A stretch of 64,000 nt of DNA from Amyelois transitella (taxonomy: Eukaryota > Arthropoda > Insecta > Lepidoptera > Pyralidae): the NCBI RefSeq assembly GCF_032362555.1, contig NC_083508.1:7159001-7223000 (forward strand). The letters are read 5' to 3'. The translations under genes were made by a program, and so were the position numbers. Under the pieces are notes generated by a model that did no database searches, had not been told where the DNA came from, and saw nothing but the letters and a program-made list of their open reading frames with translations. Shown in pieces: positions 25,532 to 38,700 of this stretch; position 1 is the first letter of the stretch, and each line of letters begins with the position of its first letter.

Positions 25532-25537
25532 AATAAA
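25532..25537 (+). terminator. PKG poly(A) signal
   Basis: AATAAA lies 229 nt after the PKG stop, followed by a T-rich stretch. The 3'UTR would be about 250 nt. Confidence 0.7.
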
Positions 25538-25584
25538 TATTTTCTGATTTCATTATCATGTTTTTATTTTATTTTATTTACTCA

Positions 25585-25700
25585 CAGTATCTTAGGTACA
25601 TAGGTACATACATACATACATAAAATCACGACTCTTTCCCGGAGGTGTAGGCAGAGACTACCTCTTTCCACTTGCCACGATCTCTTATATAGTCTCTCTA
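25585..25700 (+). repeat. Interspersed repeat, family C
   Basis: (CATA)n followed by 'atcacgactctttcccgga' and 'gtaggcagagactacctctt'. It is a common lepidopteran repeat layout and is seen inverted at 24015-24125. Confidence 0.55.
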
Positions 25701-26547
25701 TCTTAGGTAACTGCATTTATCTTGACTTGGTACAAAAAATTATTTGCATGGCTAGACCCACAAAAAATTCTCAATTATTTTGCAGTCCTATGGCTATCCG
25801 TAAAATTTCCTAGCTTGTCACCCAGGTGACTAAAGTGGAATAAACCTACTTTAATACATTTTTTTTTTAAATTCTTACATGTTTTGTCTATCATTCCAAT
25901 AAAAACAATAAATGAAAAAGACCTATTTTATATTATCTATAAAAAAGTTTGTAACGAATTAACTCAAAAACGACGAAATTTTGCAATTTTTCTTCTAGAA
26001 ATTCCCACGGGAAGGTTGTTAATAATTACAGAAACACAATCATGGATGAACCTTAACAGGCAGAAGACAGGTAGAAATCACAATAACTATTGCGGATGGT
26101 CGGATGCACATGAATGAATCATGTCATGAGCGGAAGACGCGTATTAAAATATATATTTTTTCTATATGTATATACAGCTGAGCGTTGCCTCAGGCCTATG
26201 GGCTCTGTGTACGCCGCAAGATATAATAGACGTGACTATATATTTATATGTGGTCTATATTTTACAAGGAACTTCTTCCGGATGTTGCATGTTTATCAGT
26301 CCGTTATTTCGTTAAGTTCCAGCGCTCCATGAACCTCGGCCTCATCTGCTACAGTTGTGCATGAAAGTGCACTAGAAAAACAACCTGTTTCAATACTTTC
26401 AATGAACTGAATTGAAATGCGGCAGGCGGGTCGGTCATCGCTTCCACGTATGTAGTAAAGTGTGTATTAGTACAAAAGAGACGAGCGCGCGATGCGGTGG
26501 TGCCGACCGCCGACGGAGTGCCGGCCCATAGCGGTTCGTACCCATTC

Positions 26548-26795
26548 AGTTTCCGAACTCCTAGTTCGTGTCGAGTGGTTTATCGGATCGGTACCTCGTG
26601 TCATCTACGTATCTACATTCACACCTCGTCCACTGGATTGCGCTTTAAATAAAAGTAATTCCGGAAATGAATGTCGTAAACTAAGTGCAAGTATGAAAAA
26701 TATGTATACCGCAGTGTACCTCACGCTGAGTGACTTGTAATTTTGGAACGTGAGAATTATTCGAGTGTTTGCGGGAAGAGTTTCAATTATTCTAG
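26548..26795 (+). promoter_or_regulatory. Candidate Sur promoter and 5'UTR exon
   Basis: A GC-rich island in AT-rich surroundings holds an arthropod initiator-like TCAGT at 26546-26550 and ends at a good donor (TCTAG|gtgagc, exon end 26795). The Sur start codon lies in an exon whose likely acceptor is just before 29784, so this would be a non-coding first exon. No transcript evidence is available. Confidence 0.4.
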
Positions 26796-28892
26796 GTGAG
26801 CTGTCACTATATACTACTTACATCAAAACTTTTTAACGAAACAGTCTCGTTTTATTTTATTTATTATTTAATTATAAAGAATAATCATGTTTATTATTAA
26901 TGTTTTAAAAGTTCTCCCCTCATTGCTAATTTATGCTGATGCAAATATTAAGGAATTAAAATAACACAAAATATCAAAATTATGATTCATCCTTATTTAA
27001 TTAATATCAACAAATACCCAACTTCATTCAATCTAACTACGTGAAATTAATCAAGCACACGAGTATCAAACAAAGCACATTACATTGATTTGATCAAAAG
27101 CTATAAAAATAACTTCGTTAAAGTTTTTAAACAGATTCATATACCTACCTTAAAGGTACCAAATAAATCTCTCTTGAATGTATAAATCGGAAGAAAGACA
27201 TTTGCAGATGAACACACTAACAATTTTAGTAAGTATCATAAGTCCGATTATAATAAAGAGTTAGATTCTGAAATTAAGGTAATAAATTAGACTGGAATTT
27301 ATTAGATTGGATATAAATGTTAAAGTGCAACCCAGATCTAGCTAAATATTGGCATTCGAGTCTTGTAACTATTGGATTCGTCTACCCCAATGATATCTAT
27401 AGACTTTATTATAAACAATGTAATATCACCTCTTGCGCAAAGTAAAGATTATTCTTTCTTCCTTCTTTCTTATCTTGTATCATACATACATTTAGTTGTT
27501 ACATACTTTAATTGGTTTTAGTAAAATATATCGCCGTTGATGTCTTTTTTAAGAAAAATCTTACAAAATAGTCACCAACGAGTTTGAAACGTCGAAACAT
27601 CAAAATTCTAGAAATTTCACACGAATCAACATCAAATACATAAGAAATTAGCTAGATATCTATTTATCTAGATTATTTCATTTTGCTACATCCATCCAAT
27701 AAGTATAAGGAAAGCTTAGAACATGTGTATGTTCATTGGTAAATTTAAAAAAGAAATAGACATCAGGAACCATAAAATGTTTACGAGTGTAATGAAAAAT
27801 TAAATTAATTTACATATATAATATATTACATATATTTAAACATACATATAACATACGTATAATATATAAATGTGTTAACCAAAAACAAATTGGTAATCGA
27901 GTGTTGTCCTGTAAGTAAAATATTTTTGTAATTAATTTTCCGAAGAGAAATTTCATTCGTTTATATTCATAATATTTAAGTTATTTTTAAATAATGAAAG
28001 ACATACCGTGTTAACGGTCCAACTTATACGTTATCTTACTTAGGTACCTATTATCGTTAATCGCGCTATGACAATAGGTAATTGCTTTAAATAAACTTAT
28101 TTTTGACATCATCAATAAGTGAAACATTGTATCTTGAATTCTATATACAGAATAATTTAATTCTAATATACAGTCGAGAAATAAAGAAATTTAATTTTAT
28201 AGTTAAAAGATTGGAAAACTGAATCAATAGACACATAAAACGCATAAAATTTCTTATCGTGCCTTGCCAACAGCAATTATTTGGTCGTAAAATAAGTACA
28301 ATCAACTGCGCCCAAACACACTATTTGTACGCAAACTAACCCGCGTGACGTTAGTATGGGTAGCACTTAACTATCTCACACAAGAAAGTACCTAAATACA
28401 CTTACTTAATGAATCAATGAAAATGTGGGTAATTTATATTACTGCCAATAAAAAGCTATTTGTAGCTCGGAAGAAGTACAGTTTTTACAACAGACTCTTT
28501 GCAGAACTCAATTATAAAGAAACATACCTTCGAAAAATAAAAATTTCCATACCTACAAACTGTGAAAAAATTTGACAACATTCTACACCGGCCGGAAGCC
28601 ACCGGTAAAACATTATATTTATGATGAATTTCAAATAAGCGATTGTATGTCTGTTACTCATCTTAATGAAGCGTTACCATGGCATTGTTCGGTACAAAGG
28701 ATGTTGTGTTCAGAGCCAGCACAATCGCATAATCGGTATGATGCAATGTTAGTACTCTGTTATAAACCATTGTCCAAATCGAATACCTAAATCTTAGTTT
28801 TAACTAAGGTTTAACCACCCATTTCTGTCCGGGGTCCCGCACTAGTAGTTCCCAGAACTCCTTCGTCAACTTCCTATCTACTTTATATATAA

Positions 28893-29076
28893 CTAGCGAC
28901 CCGCCCCGGCTTCGCACGGGTGCAAAATTATAAATGTTATTATACATAAAAACCTTCCTCTTGAATCACTCTACCTGTTACAAAAAACCGCATCAAAATC
29001 CGTTGCGTAATTTTAAAGATTTAAGCATACAGACAAACAGACTAAAATAGCGACTTTTTTTATACTATGTAGTGAT
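28893..29076 (+). mobile_element. Interspersed retroposon tail, family A, copy 1
   Basis: It starts 'ctagcgacccgccccggctt', contains 'ccgcatcaaaatccgttgcg' and ends 'tatactatgtagtgat'. It is nearly identical to 39822-40012, apart from a short length difference near 'gaagattttaagc'. Confidence 0.75.
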
Positions 29077-29367
29077 AACTGTCTGTAGGATAAATTTTAG
29101 CGAAATACCTACATTTACTCGTATGTTTGCACTTATTGTAAAGGTCAAATTAAATAAAATTCATCAATGCAGAGTGACAGACATCGATAAATATTTAAAA
29201 TAAACCCATGTTATAATTTCTTGATTTTCGTAATGTCTATCAAATTTGATATTTACTAATTTAAATATTATATATTTTGGGTCAAATGATTCTACGACTA
29301 TTTTTCTCCAAAATTAAATATAAATTCAAATATTTACTCGTCTACATTTTGAAGAAACGAGTAAGGT

Positions 29368-29690
29368 GCTAGTTAAAATGTGTGATGCGCAGAAAGGGAC
29401 AGGTTCAAATCCCACCTCAGTCATGAACCAATGACTATTTGCCAAGTTATGTAAATTAGTTCGAATTCTAACTGATGCCCTTACGGTGAGGGAAAACATC
29501 GAGAGGAAACCTGCACATTCAGGCAACTGGATGTGTAACCATTAAATATCCAATACGGGTTAGGTTTACCTGCGAAGGTAGCAGAGGTTTTTACTCACCC
29601 AATCTAGGTTCCATGTTCTAAGGCATACCCCTGCTCCTCACCAGAGAGGTAAGGATTCAACCGAAACTAAAGCCAGGAGGAATAACCAAA
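29368..29690 (+). mobile_element. tRNA-derived SINE, family B
   Basis: An internal pol III B box (ggttcaaatcccacc) near 29400 is followed by a body with 'gagaggaaacctgcacattc' and 'gggttaggtttacctgcgaa', which resembles the body at 41445-41665. It is not a functional tRNA: the acceptor stem and anticodon arm do not form. Confidence 0.6.
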
Positions 29691-29789
29691 CTTAAATGTT
29701 TATTAATTCTTCCCAATAAACTAATTGTTCCACCTATACCTAACGTAATTTTTCCACTTTTCTATTAAAAAGGAAAGAATTAGCTGAAT

Positions 29790-32700
29790 ATGGAAGCGGT
29801 GTGTGGGCGCAGCGACGCCGCATGCGAGATGCGCGTGCTATCAGCCGCCTTGCATTCGCTGCATCTCTACTGCGCGACCATTTCCACTGCGCTCATATGC
29901 TGCTGCGCACCCGCTCACATGCACTGGTAGGTATCAATTAAATATATACAGAACAATCCGTCCGTCTATAGTCCTATTTTGATTCATCGATTGCATCGAT
30001 TCCGCTGATCAAATTCGATCATGTCTGTGATGATAATTAGGTAACGTGGTTATATCAGTTTGTGAGAACTTCGATTCATAGGGCTTATAGAAGATAAGAA
30101 ACGTAAATTGTTTTTCACTATTTATGAAGCTTGTTCAATAGTTTATCCTTACAATTTCGAAAGGGCGCAAAGGCAACAAAGACGCAGCAGTAATGGTTAT
30201 CTGTGACACAGTAGGTCCCGGGTTTGAACCTTGGCCAGGACATGATGAGAAACGAACTTTTTCCTATTGGTCTGGGTATTGGATTCTTATCTATATATTA
30301 TAAAATTATAAATTATGGTATCATCAGTAATACGTATATTTATTTATTTGATTACTTACACAAATGAAATATAGATTTCCGTGTGAAAAGTACACGAACT
30401 AGATACATTCAAGGATATTTTTTCTTTATTTGGGTAAAATTACAGGTTTTCATTTTTAATTCGATCGATGGAGCTATTGGTTCGGCCGTGAAAGTGGAAT
30501 AACCAACTAACTTTCTCATTTATAGCATAGTGGCTAATAGGTTTTAAATATTTAATGTGTACTTGACGGTAGCATAGCAACTAGGCCAAGGACTCAACCA
30601 AACTGTCTTAATTTTTTACCTTTTACCCTCAGCCGCCGCAGATGCAATAAAAAGAACCATCCGAAGAGGTGTTTAACTATTATTGTGTGGTAACAAAATT
30701 CAGAACATTGTGGTTTTTATTTTATAATAGTGCGAATTAATGTTCTCGGGTGTACTACATTCCGATATACGTATTCTATAAACTAGTTAGGTACTACTTA
30801 CTGACTAAGTGATAGGCTTATCAACTTGGGATTCTTCTTTTAGGCGATGGGCTAGCAACCTGTCACTATTTGAATCTCAATTCTATCATCAAGCCAAAAG
30901 CGAACGTTGCCTATCAGTCTTTTCAAGACATTATTTTTATTTGTATCGAATAAACTCAAAAACGAATGGAATGATATAACATCAGGTAGAACAAATTTTG
31001 CGAATACGCCATTTCTGTAGAAATTAATAGCCTGTAACATTGCAGGCAAGAACAGCGATGGCGAGGCCAAGATTTGCGCGGTGTCACCAGCCTCATGCTG
31101 TGCGCTGTATGGATCAGCGGCGCGGCGGCGGCCTCGCTGCGAACCGACACGGTGCAGCTCGTGGCTGCGCTGATGCCGCCGCTGGCCTGGCTAGCCGCTG
31201 CCGCGCTACACGTCGCACTCTGGACCCGCCGCACTGGCCCCCCCCACCTCTACCTCGCCATCTACTGGCTGCTCACAGCAGTCTCCTCAGCATCCATTCT
31301 CTGGAAACTTCTAGACTCTGGTGCCTCACCGGCGCACATAGAACCATACATACATGGACTTTCAACTGTACTAGCATTAATAATATTTGGAGTAGATTGC
31401 GTCTGTTTTTACGATGAGGTGAGTTCTGCCAAATTTTTCTCTTATTAACATAATAATTACTTCCTCATTTGCAATTAAATACAAACTTACTTAAGTAATT
31501 GGGTCAGCCGCAATAAAATCATAATTACCACTTGTATGTATGGTAATGAAAAGTAGATCGTGGTCAGCTTTCTGAAGATATTGTACGGCTAGTATGGCAA
31601 CAACGCTAGCGTGCGCAACGTGGTATGATATGATATATTTATATGGGCGACGACCGCGAGCATGCATGCATACCGGGGGATAATTAGCCCGGACGGCGAG
31701 GCGCGACTGCACGCACCGCAAACCTGCTAGCTGCTGCTTCCGGAGGCCACCGACCCACAGGCCCACATTCAAAAACAAGGAATTTTTAAAAATGAGACAC
31801 CACAGAGCTATAAACAAAAACCCTGCTTAAGAACGCGGTATGTAAGTCATTATTGCACTATTGCATAATAATGTTGAACCATATAATGAACATCGTCTCC
31901 TGCCTATGGATCAACATGCGTCAGCGATCAACAACTACTGAACGTACCTAAATTATAGCGATGGAACTGACTCATCAGCTGACAGAGACAATTAAACGCA
32001 GGACTAAGCTAAGAAGCTTATCGCGAAGTGACATACCTACACGGTGAATTTTTTAACAGTTTGTGGGGTTGTAACATTTCGTTTTATCACGTGTATTTGC
32101 CTAAAGGGATAAAACAGAGGTTTTAATGGCACACAAACCACGTAATAGGTATACTTTAGGATTTGTAGGTGTGTTTATAATAGTTATAATAATAATGAAA
32201 TAAACCTACCTATTATTATTAGAGATCGGATATTCGGATGCATATTTACCTAAAGTTGGTGTGTTGGGTTAATATGGAACGTACTTCTGTACCTCAAAAA
32301 TTCCGGGATTCGGCATTGATACACTTAATGTTCTAATTAGTTAATTTTGTAATTGCAGTAGGTATCTGCCAAATGCAGGCACATTTTATTCATGGAAATG
32401 TTTGAATTTGGTACCTACATATTCAAGATAATCAAATATGTAGGTTGTAGGTAGCAGTTAGTAAGTACTTCGTGAAAGCGGAAATTGTGTATGTTGAAGT
32501 GAACACATGCATAGCAAACCTAATGCCCCAACAAAGTCCAGTTAACATTTTGCATTAATGAGAATATGTAATGTACTTATATCTACAATACATACGTGTT
32601 ACTAAGTATTAAGTATACAAATAAAGATTTGAATTATCAGAGGTTGAAATATCCCAAAGGAAGAAAATGTTTAATTAAAAAAACCTGTTAGACTCGCGCA

Positions 32701-35700
32701 CCATCATCATGTTTGTTACTTAAATATTAATTTTTTATATTCTCCCTTCTAACTGTTTTTTGAAATTGACCAAAAATTGCTTTAAAATATGTAGAAATGC
32801 CATGCATGTCTTGGGTTTTTATAACAACGCCATCTAACGCAAATAGAACTGCATAACACGTTGCATGTCCATCATCTCGTAATAAGTTCAGAGGAATTAA
32901 TTACCAGATTACTCCTATCAATCGTTATAGCTACTCTTGCATGTAGAATTTTTTTATTCAATTAAAATATAAAACAAAACATAAAAATGGGAAATTGTGA
33001 GTCATTATGATAGTCAGACAGACGCCAGACGCTGGGACGATGGCGCCGCAGTTCTTAGTCTCACATTACTGACTTATTGTGTGCAACGAACCCATTATAG
33101 CACATTCATGGCTTTGGGAATTAAAACCTAAACAACTATGTACCAATTTTAGAGCAAATACAACTTATGTCTCCATTCATTATGGTCTGTTGCCTGCTAA
33201 GCAACCAGTCAACCATGGTATGTGGCTGGACCTTTCTAGCGAAATTCATATAACAATTCGTAACTTAAACTTAGCAATTTTATGCTTAACGATGCTTATA
33301 TTTCAGGTTACGAAACGATCAAGAAGGCATCAAAATTCTACCACTAAAAACCATAATGTTCCGTATAAGCATAGTAGCTCACATTTCTTTTCGAAAATCA
33401 CATTTTGCTGGTTGAATTCCCTGTTGTGCAAAGGCTTTGATTCTCCTTTAGAAAGTGAAGATTTAGGAGACGTGCCAGACGACGAGAGATCAATAAGTTA
33501 CTATCATATATTCCGAAAAATTTATTGTGGTCGCAAGGTAAACAATATCTACAATAATACATCTACTTACTTTTATATGAGAAAAATAGAAATAAGTATT
33601 TAATATTTATTGAATCTATGTAATTTAAATACAGGGTATTTTCAGAACAGAATAAAGAAGAATCAGAAAACGAACATTTGGCGTTGTTACGCGCGCATGG
33701 TGTGGCCCAACTTTTATATCGCGGGCGTTTTGAAACTTATCAGCGACCTGATAAGCGTAGTGCCGCCTCTAGGATTGGCAATAATTTTGCAGTTTATTGA
33801 AGGACCACTCGATACTTATGACGTCAACGCGCCAGTAATATTTAGAGAATTTTTCAGTAACGGCTATATTATATTAGTTATAGTAACGATGGCACTTATA
33901 ACGCAAGCTATTCTTTCACAAAATTCTACTCATATGGTAACTGTAGAAGGAATAAGACTGAAAACTGGTTTGCAGGTAATATTGCTTACTATATTTTATT
34001 TTACCTATAATCTTATCTACTTTGTATCAACAAAACTAAAATAAAGATTTTCAGGGCATGCTATTTGACAAGTGTATGCGATTAGCACCGTGGTCTACGA
34101 CAGACTTCGAAGAGGATGAAGAGTCGCCGCTATTGCACACCCCAGAAGAGGCTGCGTGCACCCCGGCCGGTGTACTTACTAACCTTATGTCCCAAGACAC
34201 GTACAACATCATGTCTTGTGTGTGGATATGCCATTACATCTGGGCGATACCCTTGAAGGCTAGTACTAGACTTAATTGGGATTAAGTACAGTCCAAGCTC
34301 TTAAGATAACAATATTCTAAAATTTCAGGTTATTGTCATTCTATACCTGCTCTATACTAAGCTTGGAATAAGCGCTATAATAGGAACTGCTGTCAGTGTA
34401 ACATTAATAACTCCCTTGCAATTTTATATTGGAAAGAAACTGTCTGATAATTCAAAGGATATCGCAAAATGTACAGATCACAGACTTGCGAAAATCACAG
34501 AGATTCTGCAAGGGATAAACGTGATAAAGTTATATGTGTGGGAAGACTTATTCAAGGAAAAGATATTGAATCTTAGAGAAGTGGAACTTAAGTTATTAAA
34601 TAAAGATTCGATTTATTGGAGCTTCTTAAGTATGTACTCAAAATAAACATACATATTATTCATGAAATATTTATATCACGAAAAAATTAATAGTTTATTT
34701 ATATTTCAGCCTTCACCACACAAACGTCGACTATTTTGGTTACAGTAGTAACATTTACAGTTTATTATTTTTTGGAAAACAACAAAAACCTGACTGCCGT
34801 TAACGTGTTTGCTGGTTTGGCTCTATTCAATCAGCTGACAGTACCCCTACTTATATTGCCTGTGACAGTTTTAATGGTCATTCAGGCAAAGGTAAGTTAG
34901 GGAACTATTATTTTAACTTAACGCCTTGTATTTATATTCCCTGACGTAACACTACCAGTAAATAAAGGGTACAACTTTTTTAGGTCAGTACACAGCGAAT
35001 TCACGATTTCTTGGATCTGCCTGAATCTAACAACGTGAAAGAAGACGTTGATGAAAGCTTGAAAACGCCATGTGATATTTTTAATGAAGCTTTTATTGAT
35101 GTTAGTCCGGAAGAAAAGACGTCAACAGACCAAAATGACGAAGTTATTGAAACAGAAGACCAATTTTCAGACGAGGAAAATAGTAATCTCAAACCAGGGT
35201 ACGAGTACCTGGCTCGGTTTCGAAATGCAGCCTTTTCTTGGGGAATGAAAAATGAAGCTTTACTAGAAATAGACGATTTAGATATTCCCACCGGTAGGTA
35301 GTTAAAACAAATTTATGGAGATGAGATTAATAAATAAATTATTAATATTTTACAAAACCTGGAAAATAACGCTACTACATCTTCAGGAAAATTGATAATG
35401 GTGGTCGGCGAAACCGGGTCTGGGAAGAGCTCACTGTTGTCGGCTATCCTCGGGGAAATGTACCTGGAACGAGGTGACGTCAACTACCACGGGTAAGTTA
35501 ATTTCTACGGGTAAGTAAAGTCCTCTCTTGTGACTTGCAATTTTTTGAATCCCCAAATTAATTAACCCGTGTAGGTATACGCGTACTTGCTTTGTATGGT
35601 CGGATGTAGTACCTACGTTGAAATAATAATCATGAGGAAAATACACATAGGTATCTTGTTAATTAAATGAAAAAGAAATAACGAAACTAGCTTTGTCTTT

Positions 35701-38700
35701 TTTAGAATCGAACCCGTCGATGCTAAACTTGAACAAAACAACTAAGTTATTAATAAACCTCATGTATATTTATACCAATGTTCAAAACTCGTGGCCCCAT
35801 TCCTTTTAAAACTTTTAATGACTTCAACATGAATAACTAGGTATTTAGGTTATATTAAGAAGAACTATCGATACCTCCTTATTTTTCTCTTAGTCATTCT
35901 TTTCCATAGCATAGCATACCTAAATTTTATTAATCAGTTTTGAATTTCTGGCTTTTGCTATCAGTAACTCGTAAATGTATGCAACACACAGAGAGCGTAA
36001 CTACACATATAAAATTTATGTTACATAAATTGGTCATAAAATGTAAACACATGTTAAAACAACCTAAGTCTCAGTACCAACCTTTAATGAATTAAATATA
36101 CACATGGTGCTAGATATAAGGAAAACAATAACTATGAGTAATATAATAAATTGACCTATGTAAATAAAAATAGACTGTTTGTCTGTTAAAAGTAACCTTA
36201 TTATTACTTTTCAGACGGTTTAGTACTTGGTATTCAGGTCAACCTCCTTGGCTGCTAGAAGGCTCTGTTCGGGATAACATAGTGATGAACGGCGCCTGGT
36301 GCCAGCAGAGATACGCGCGAGTGCTGCGCGCGACCGGTTTGCGACCAGACCTGCAGCTTTTACCCGGTGAGATGGGGCCACTAATTAGAACACGACCTAC
36401 TAGATACTAGTCTAGTAATGTTAACCTGAGATAGACAAGTCCGCATGTTTCTTGTTAGAAAAGATACTCTTCCAATTCCACTAGCTGTGCTAACGCATAA
36501 ATAATCTAACGATAAAGATTATAAATGAGCATCCCTTACATTTACCAAACAATCTGTCTCCTGGATTTCAATTTATATGTAAGGTACATGTCATAAAATA
36601 TTTAAATATTTGCTAACACGAAAAGTGGACAGGTGTCTGACCACGTCTGATAAGCTTGAAAATATGTAGTTCATGTAATGCTTAAAAACTCCATTCAAAC
36701 AAAGAAGCAAGTCTATTATACATACATTTCCAAACACAAGTATTTTATACCTACTTAAATGGAGGACCCAATCATATATGAGCTATTGTAAAAAAGAGTC
36801 TAATAAAGATATTTATTTATTTATACATATACTTACTGTCTTCAGATGGTGATAGTACTCATCTGGGCAGTCATGGAGCTCCTTTGTCAGGTGGACAGAG
36901 AGTACGCGTGTGTCTGGCGCGCGCGTTGTACTCCAACGCTTGCCTGCTGGCGCTCGACGAGCCGCTCGCTGCCCTCGACGCAGCGCTCGCTCGGCACGTG
37001 GTTGCTCGCGCGCTCGTTCCAGCCGCTCGCTCCGGCCGAACTGTAATCGTCGCTACCAATAGACTGGAGTTGATGCATTACGCTGATTTGGTTGGTAATT
37101 TCTTTAGTCCCGGGTACATCCACCTACACGAAGCGACTGCCGGCTTTTATCCGCAATGTTGCAATGCAACCTTTGTCTTAAAAACTTATCCATCAGAACC
37201 TTACCCGTATTATAATTGTTACTAAAATAAACATTGAAATATTAGTGGTTAGTTAAAATTTAATGCCCATTTATTAAATATTTTTGTAATTTATTTTCTT
37301 TGATTTATTTAACTAGATAATTGCAATGGAAGACGGTCGCGTGTGTGAGATGGGTCGCGCTGGATGCGGCGGAGAAGGCGCGCTCGCCCGCTGGGCCCAG
37401 ATAGCCGGGTCGGCACGCGCAGCGGCGGCGCGCTGTGGTGCCGGTCCTCCCGGTGGCTCCGCTAGAGAAAGGGACCGGTTGCGACGAGCGCTCACAAAGG
37501 CCAAATTTCAGCGGACTAATTCGGATGACACTACGGTATACCGCTCCATTCATTCAAAAACACAGATATACATTTATAGAGTATACATACTTAGGTACAC
37601 AGGACTGACAACAAAAACAGCGTTAGAACGATTCTTTAGTTAAGGACATTTTCTTGTGATAAAACTTATAATGTTGTTTGGTCAAGGTTTTTTAACATAT
37701 TCTGAAGTTATGAACATGATTTTAGCTGGGAATCAGTGAGGCAGCGGGTGCGCACCTATTGGCAGAGGTTCCAGCACGTGCGGCGGGCAGTTGGCGACGC
37801 GTGCGGCGCGTGCGTACTTCCCTCACTCGTCAGCTATCATCCCCACCGCCCTCCTTGCAACACAAGTTAGTTACAACTCATTACGAAATAATAATACTCT
37901 ACATTGCAACTTAAAGTAAAAAAAAAAACGGTACATCTGTTTCCTTCCATGGTATTGCAATCGCTTTGAAAATACTCATTTAAAGATTCATTTGAAGGTA
38001 TTAGATAATCTGTAATGTGTCCCGTAGATATGTTTTTATTTAAACCACTTTGCTTTTCCTCTGTCTGTAGATGGCGCCGCGAAGTGAGGCGCGCTGTGAG
38101 TGCGGATGCGAGCGACGCGGCGCTGCGAAGGGAGGCTAGTCTGCTAAGGAGACTGTTTAGACCTCGACCACACCGCACTCTAGCTAGGTATGGTATATGA
38201 TGGCAGATAAAGCTGATTATTCATGGCATTATATGGCCGTGGCCTGGTTAATGTCTCACATCACATTGAAATTTTTGTTATTCTCAATAGAACATAAATT
38301 TGATTAAACACATCTGAACATATGACATTTTTGTATTCACAGTTTTAGTTTTTTAACTATTAGATGTTTTAATGTGAAGGCACTAACGATACTAGGGAGT
38401 TAGGGACGATTCAATATTTGTAGGCTCTCTGGTGTTCTGTTCGGACTGCATACTTTTGGGAAAATGGCGTGCTGCTTTTTTGCTTAGAAAATAAAATAAT
38501 ATGTAGGTAATAACTAACTCTCTTTCTAAATCGTTTTCAGATGGACCCCGCGCACTTTACGACGTCTATTGAGCAACGAGTCTGATGCAAACAACGAAGA
38601 AATGCATAACAACGGTATTATCATTACAAGTTTAAATATTTCAAACCTAAACGTTAAAAAAGTTCATCGAACATTGACATCATAAGGATACGTAATTGAA

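Larger units (their letters stand above)
26796..29783 (+). other. Probable first Sur intron
   Basis: AT-rich sequence without a supportable gene. It contains a repeat copy at 28893-29076 and a tRNA-derived SINE at 29368-29690. Short open frames near 28.6 kb and 29.4 kb look like chance or repeat sequence. Confidence 0.4.
29790..31418 (+). other. Sur TMD0 (first two coding exons)
   Basis: Residues 1-170 contain about five hydrophobic segments, including HLYCATISTALICCC, SLMLCAVWISGAAAA, AALMPPLAWLAAAAL, YLAIYWLLTAVSSAS and TVLALIIFGVDCVCF. This matches the five-helix TMD0 by which vertebrate SURs contact Kir6 channels, so the domain is retained here. Confidence 0.75.

Noticed and set aside
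31040..31417. A second 125-codon open frame over Sur exon 2
   Set aside because: It is a shadow of the TMD0 exon in another frame; the chosen frame gives membrane helices and agrees in phase with both neighbours.
33079..33219. Extension of Sur exon 3 further upstream than 33220
   Set aside because: It would need a GTG start and shows no SUR similarity. The phase-0 acceptor at 33306 explains the protein fully.
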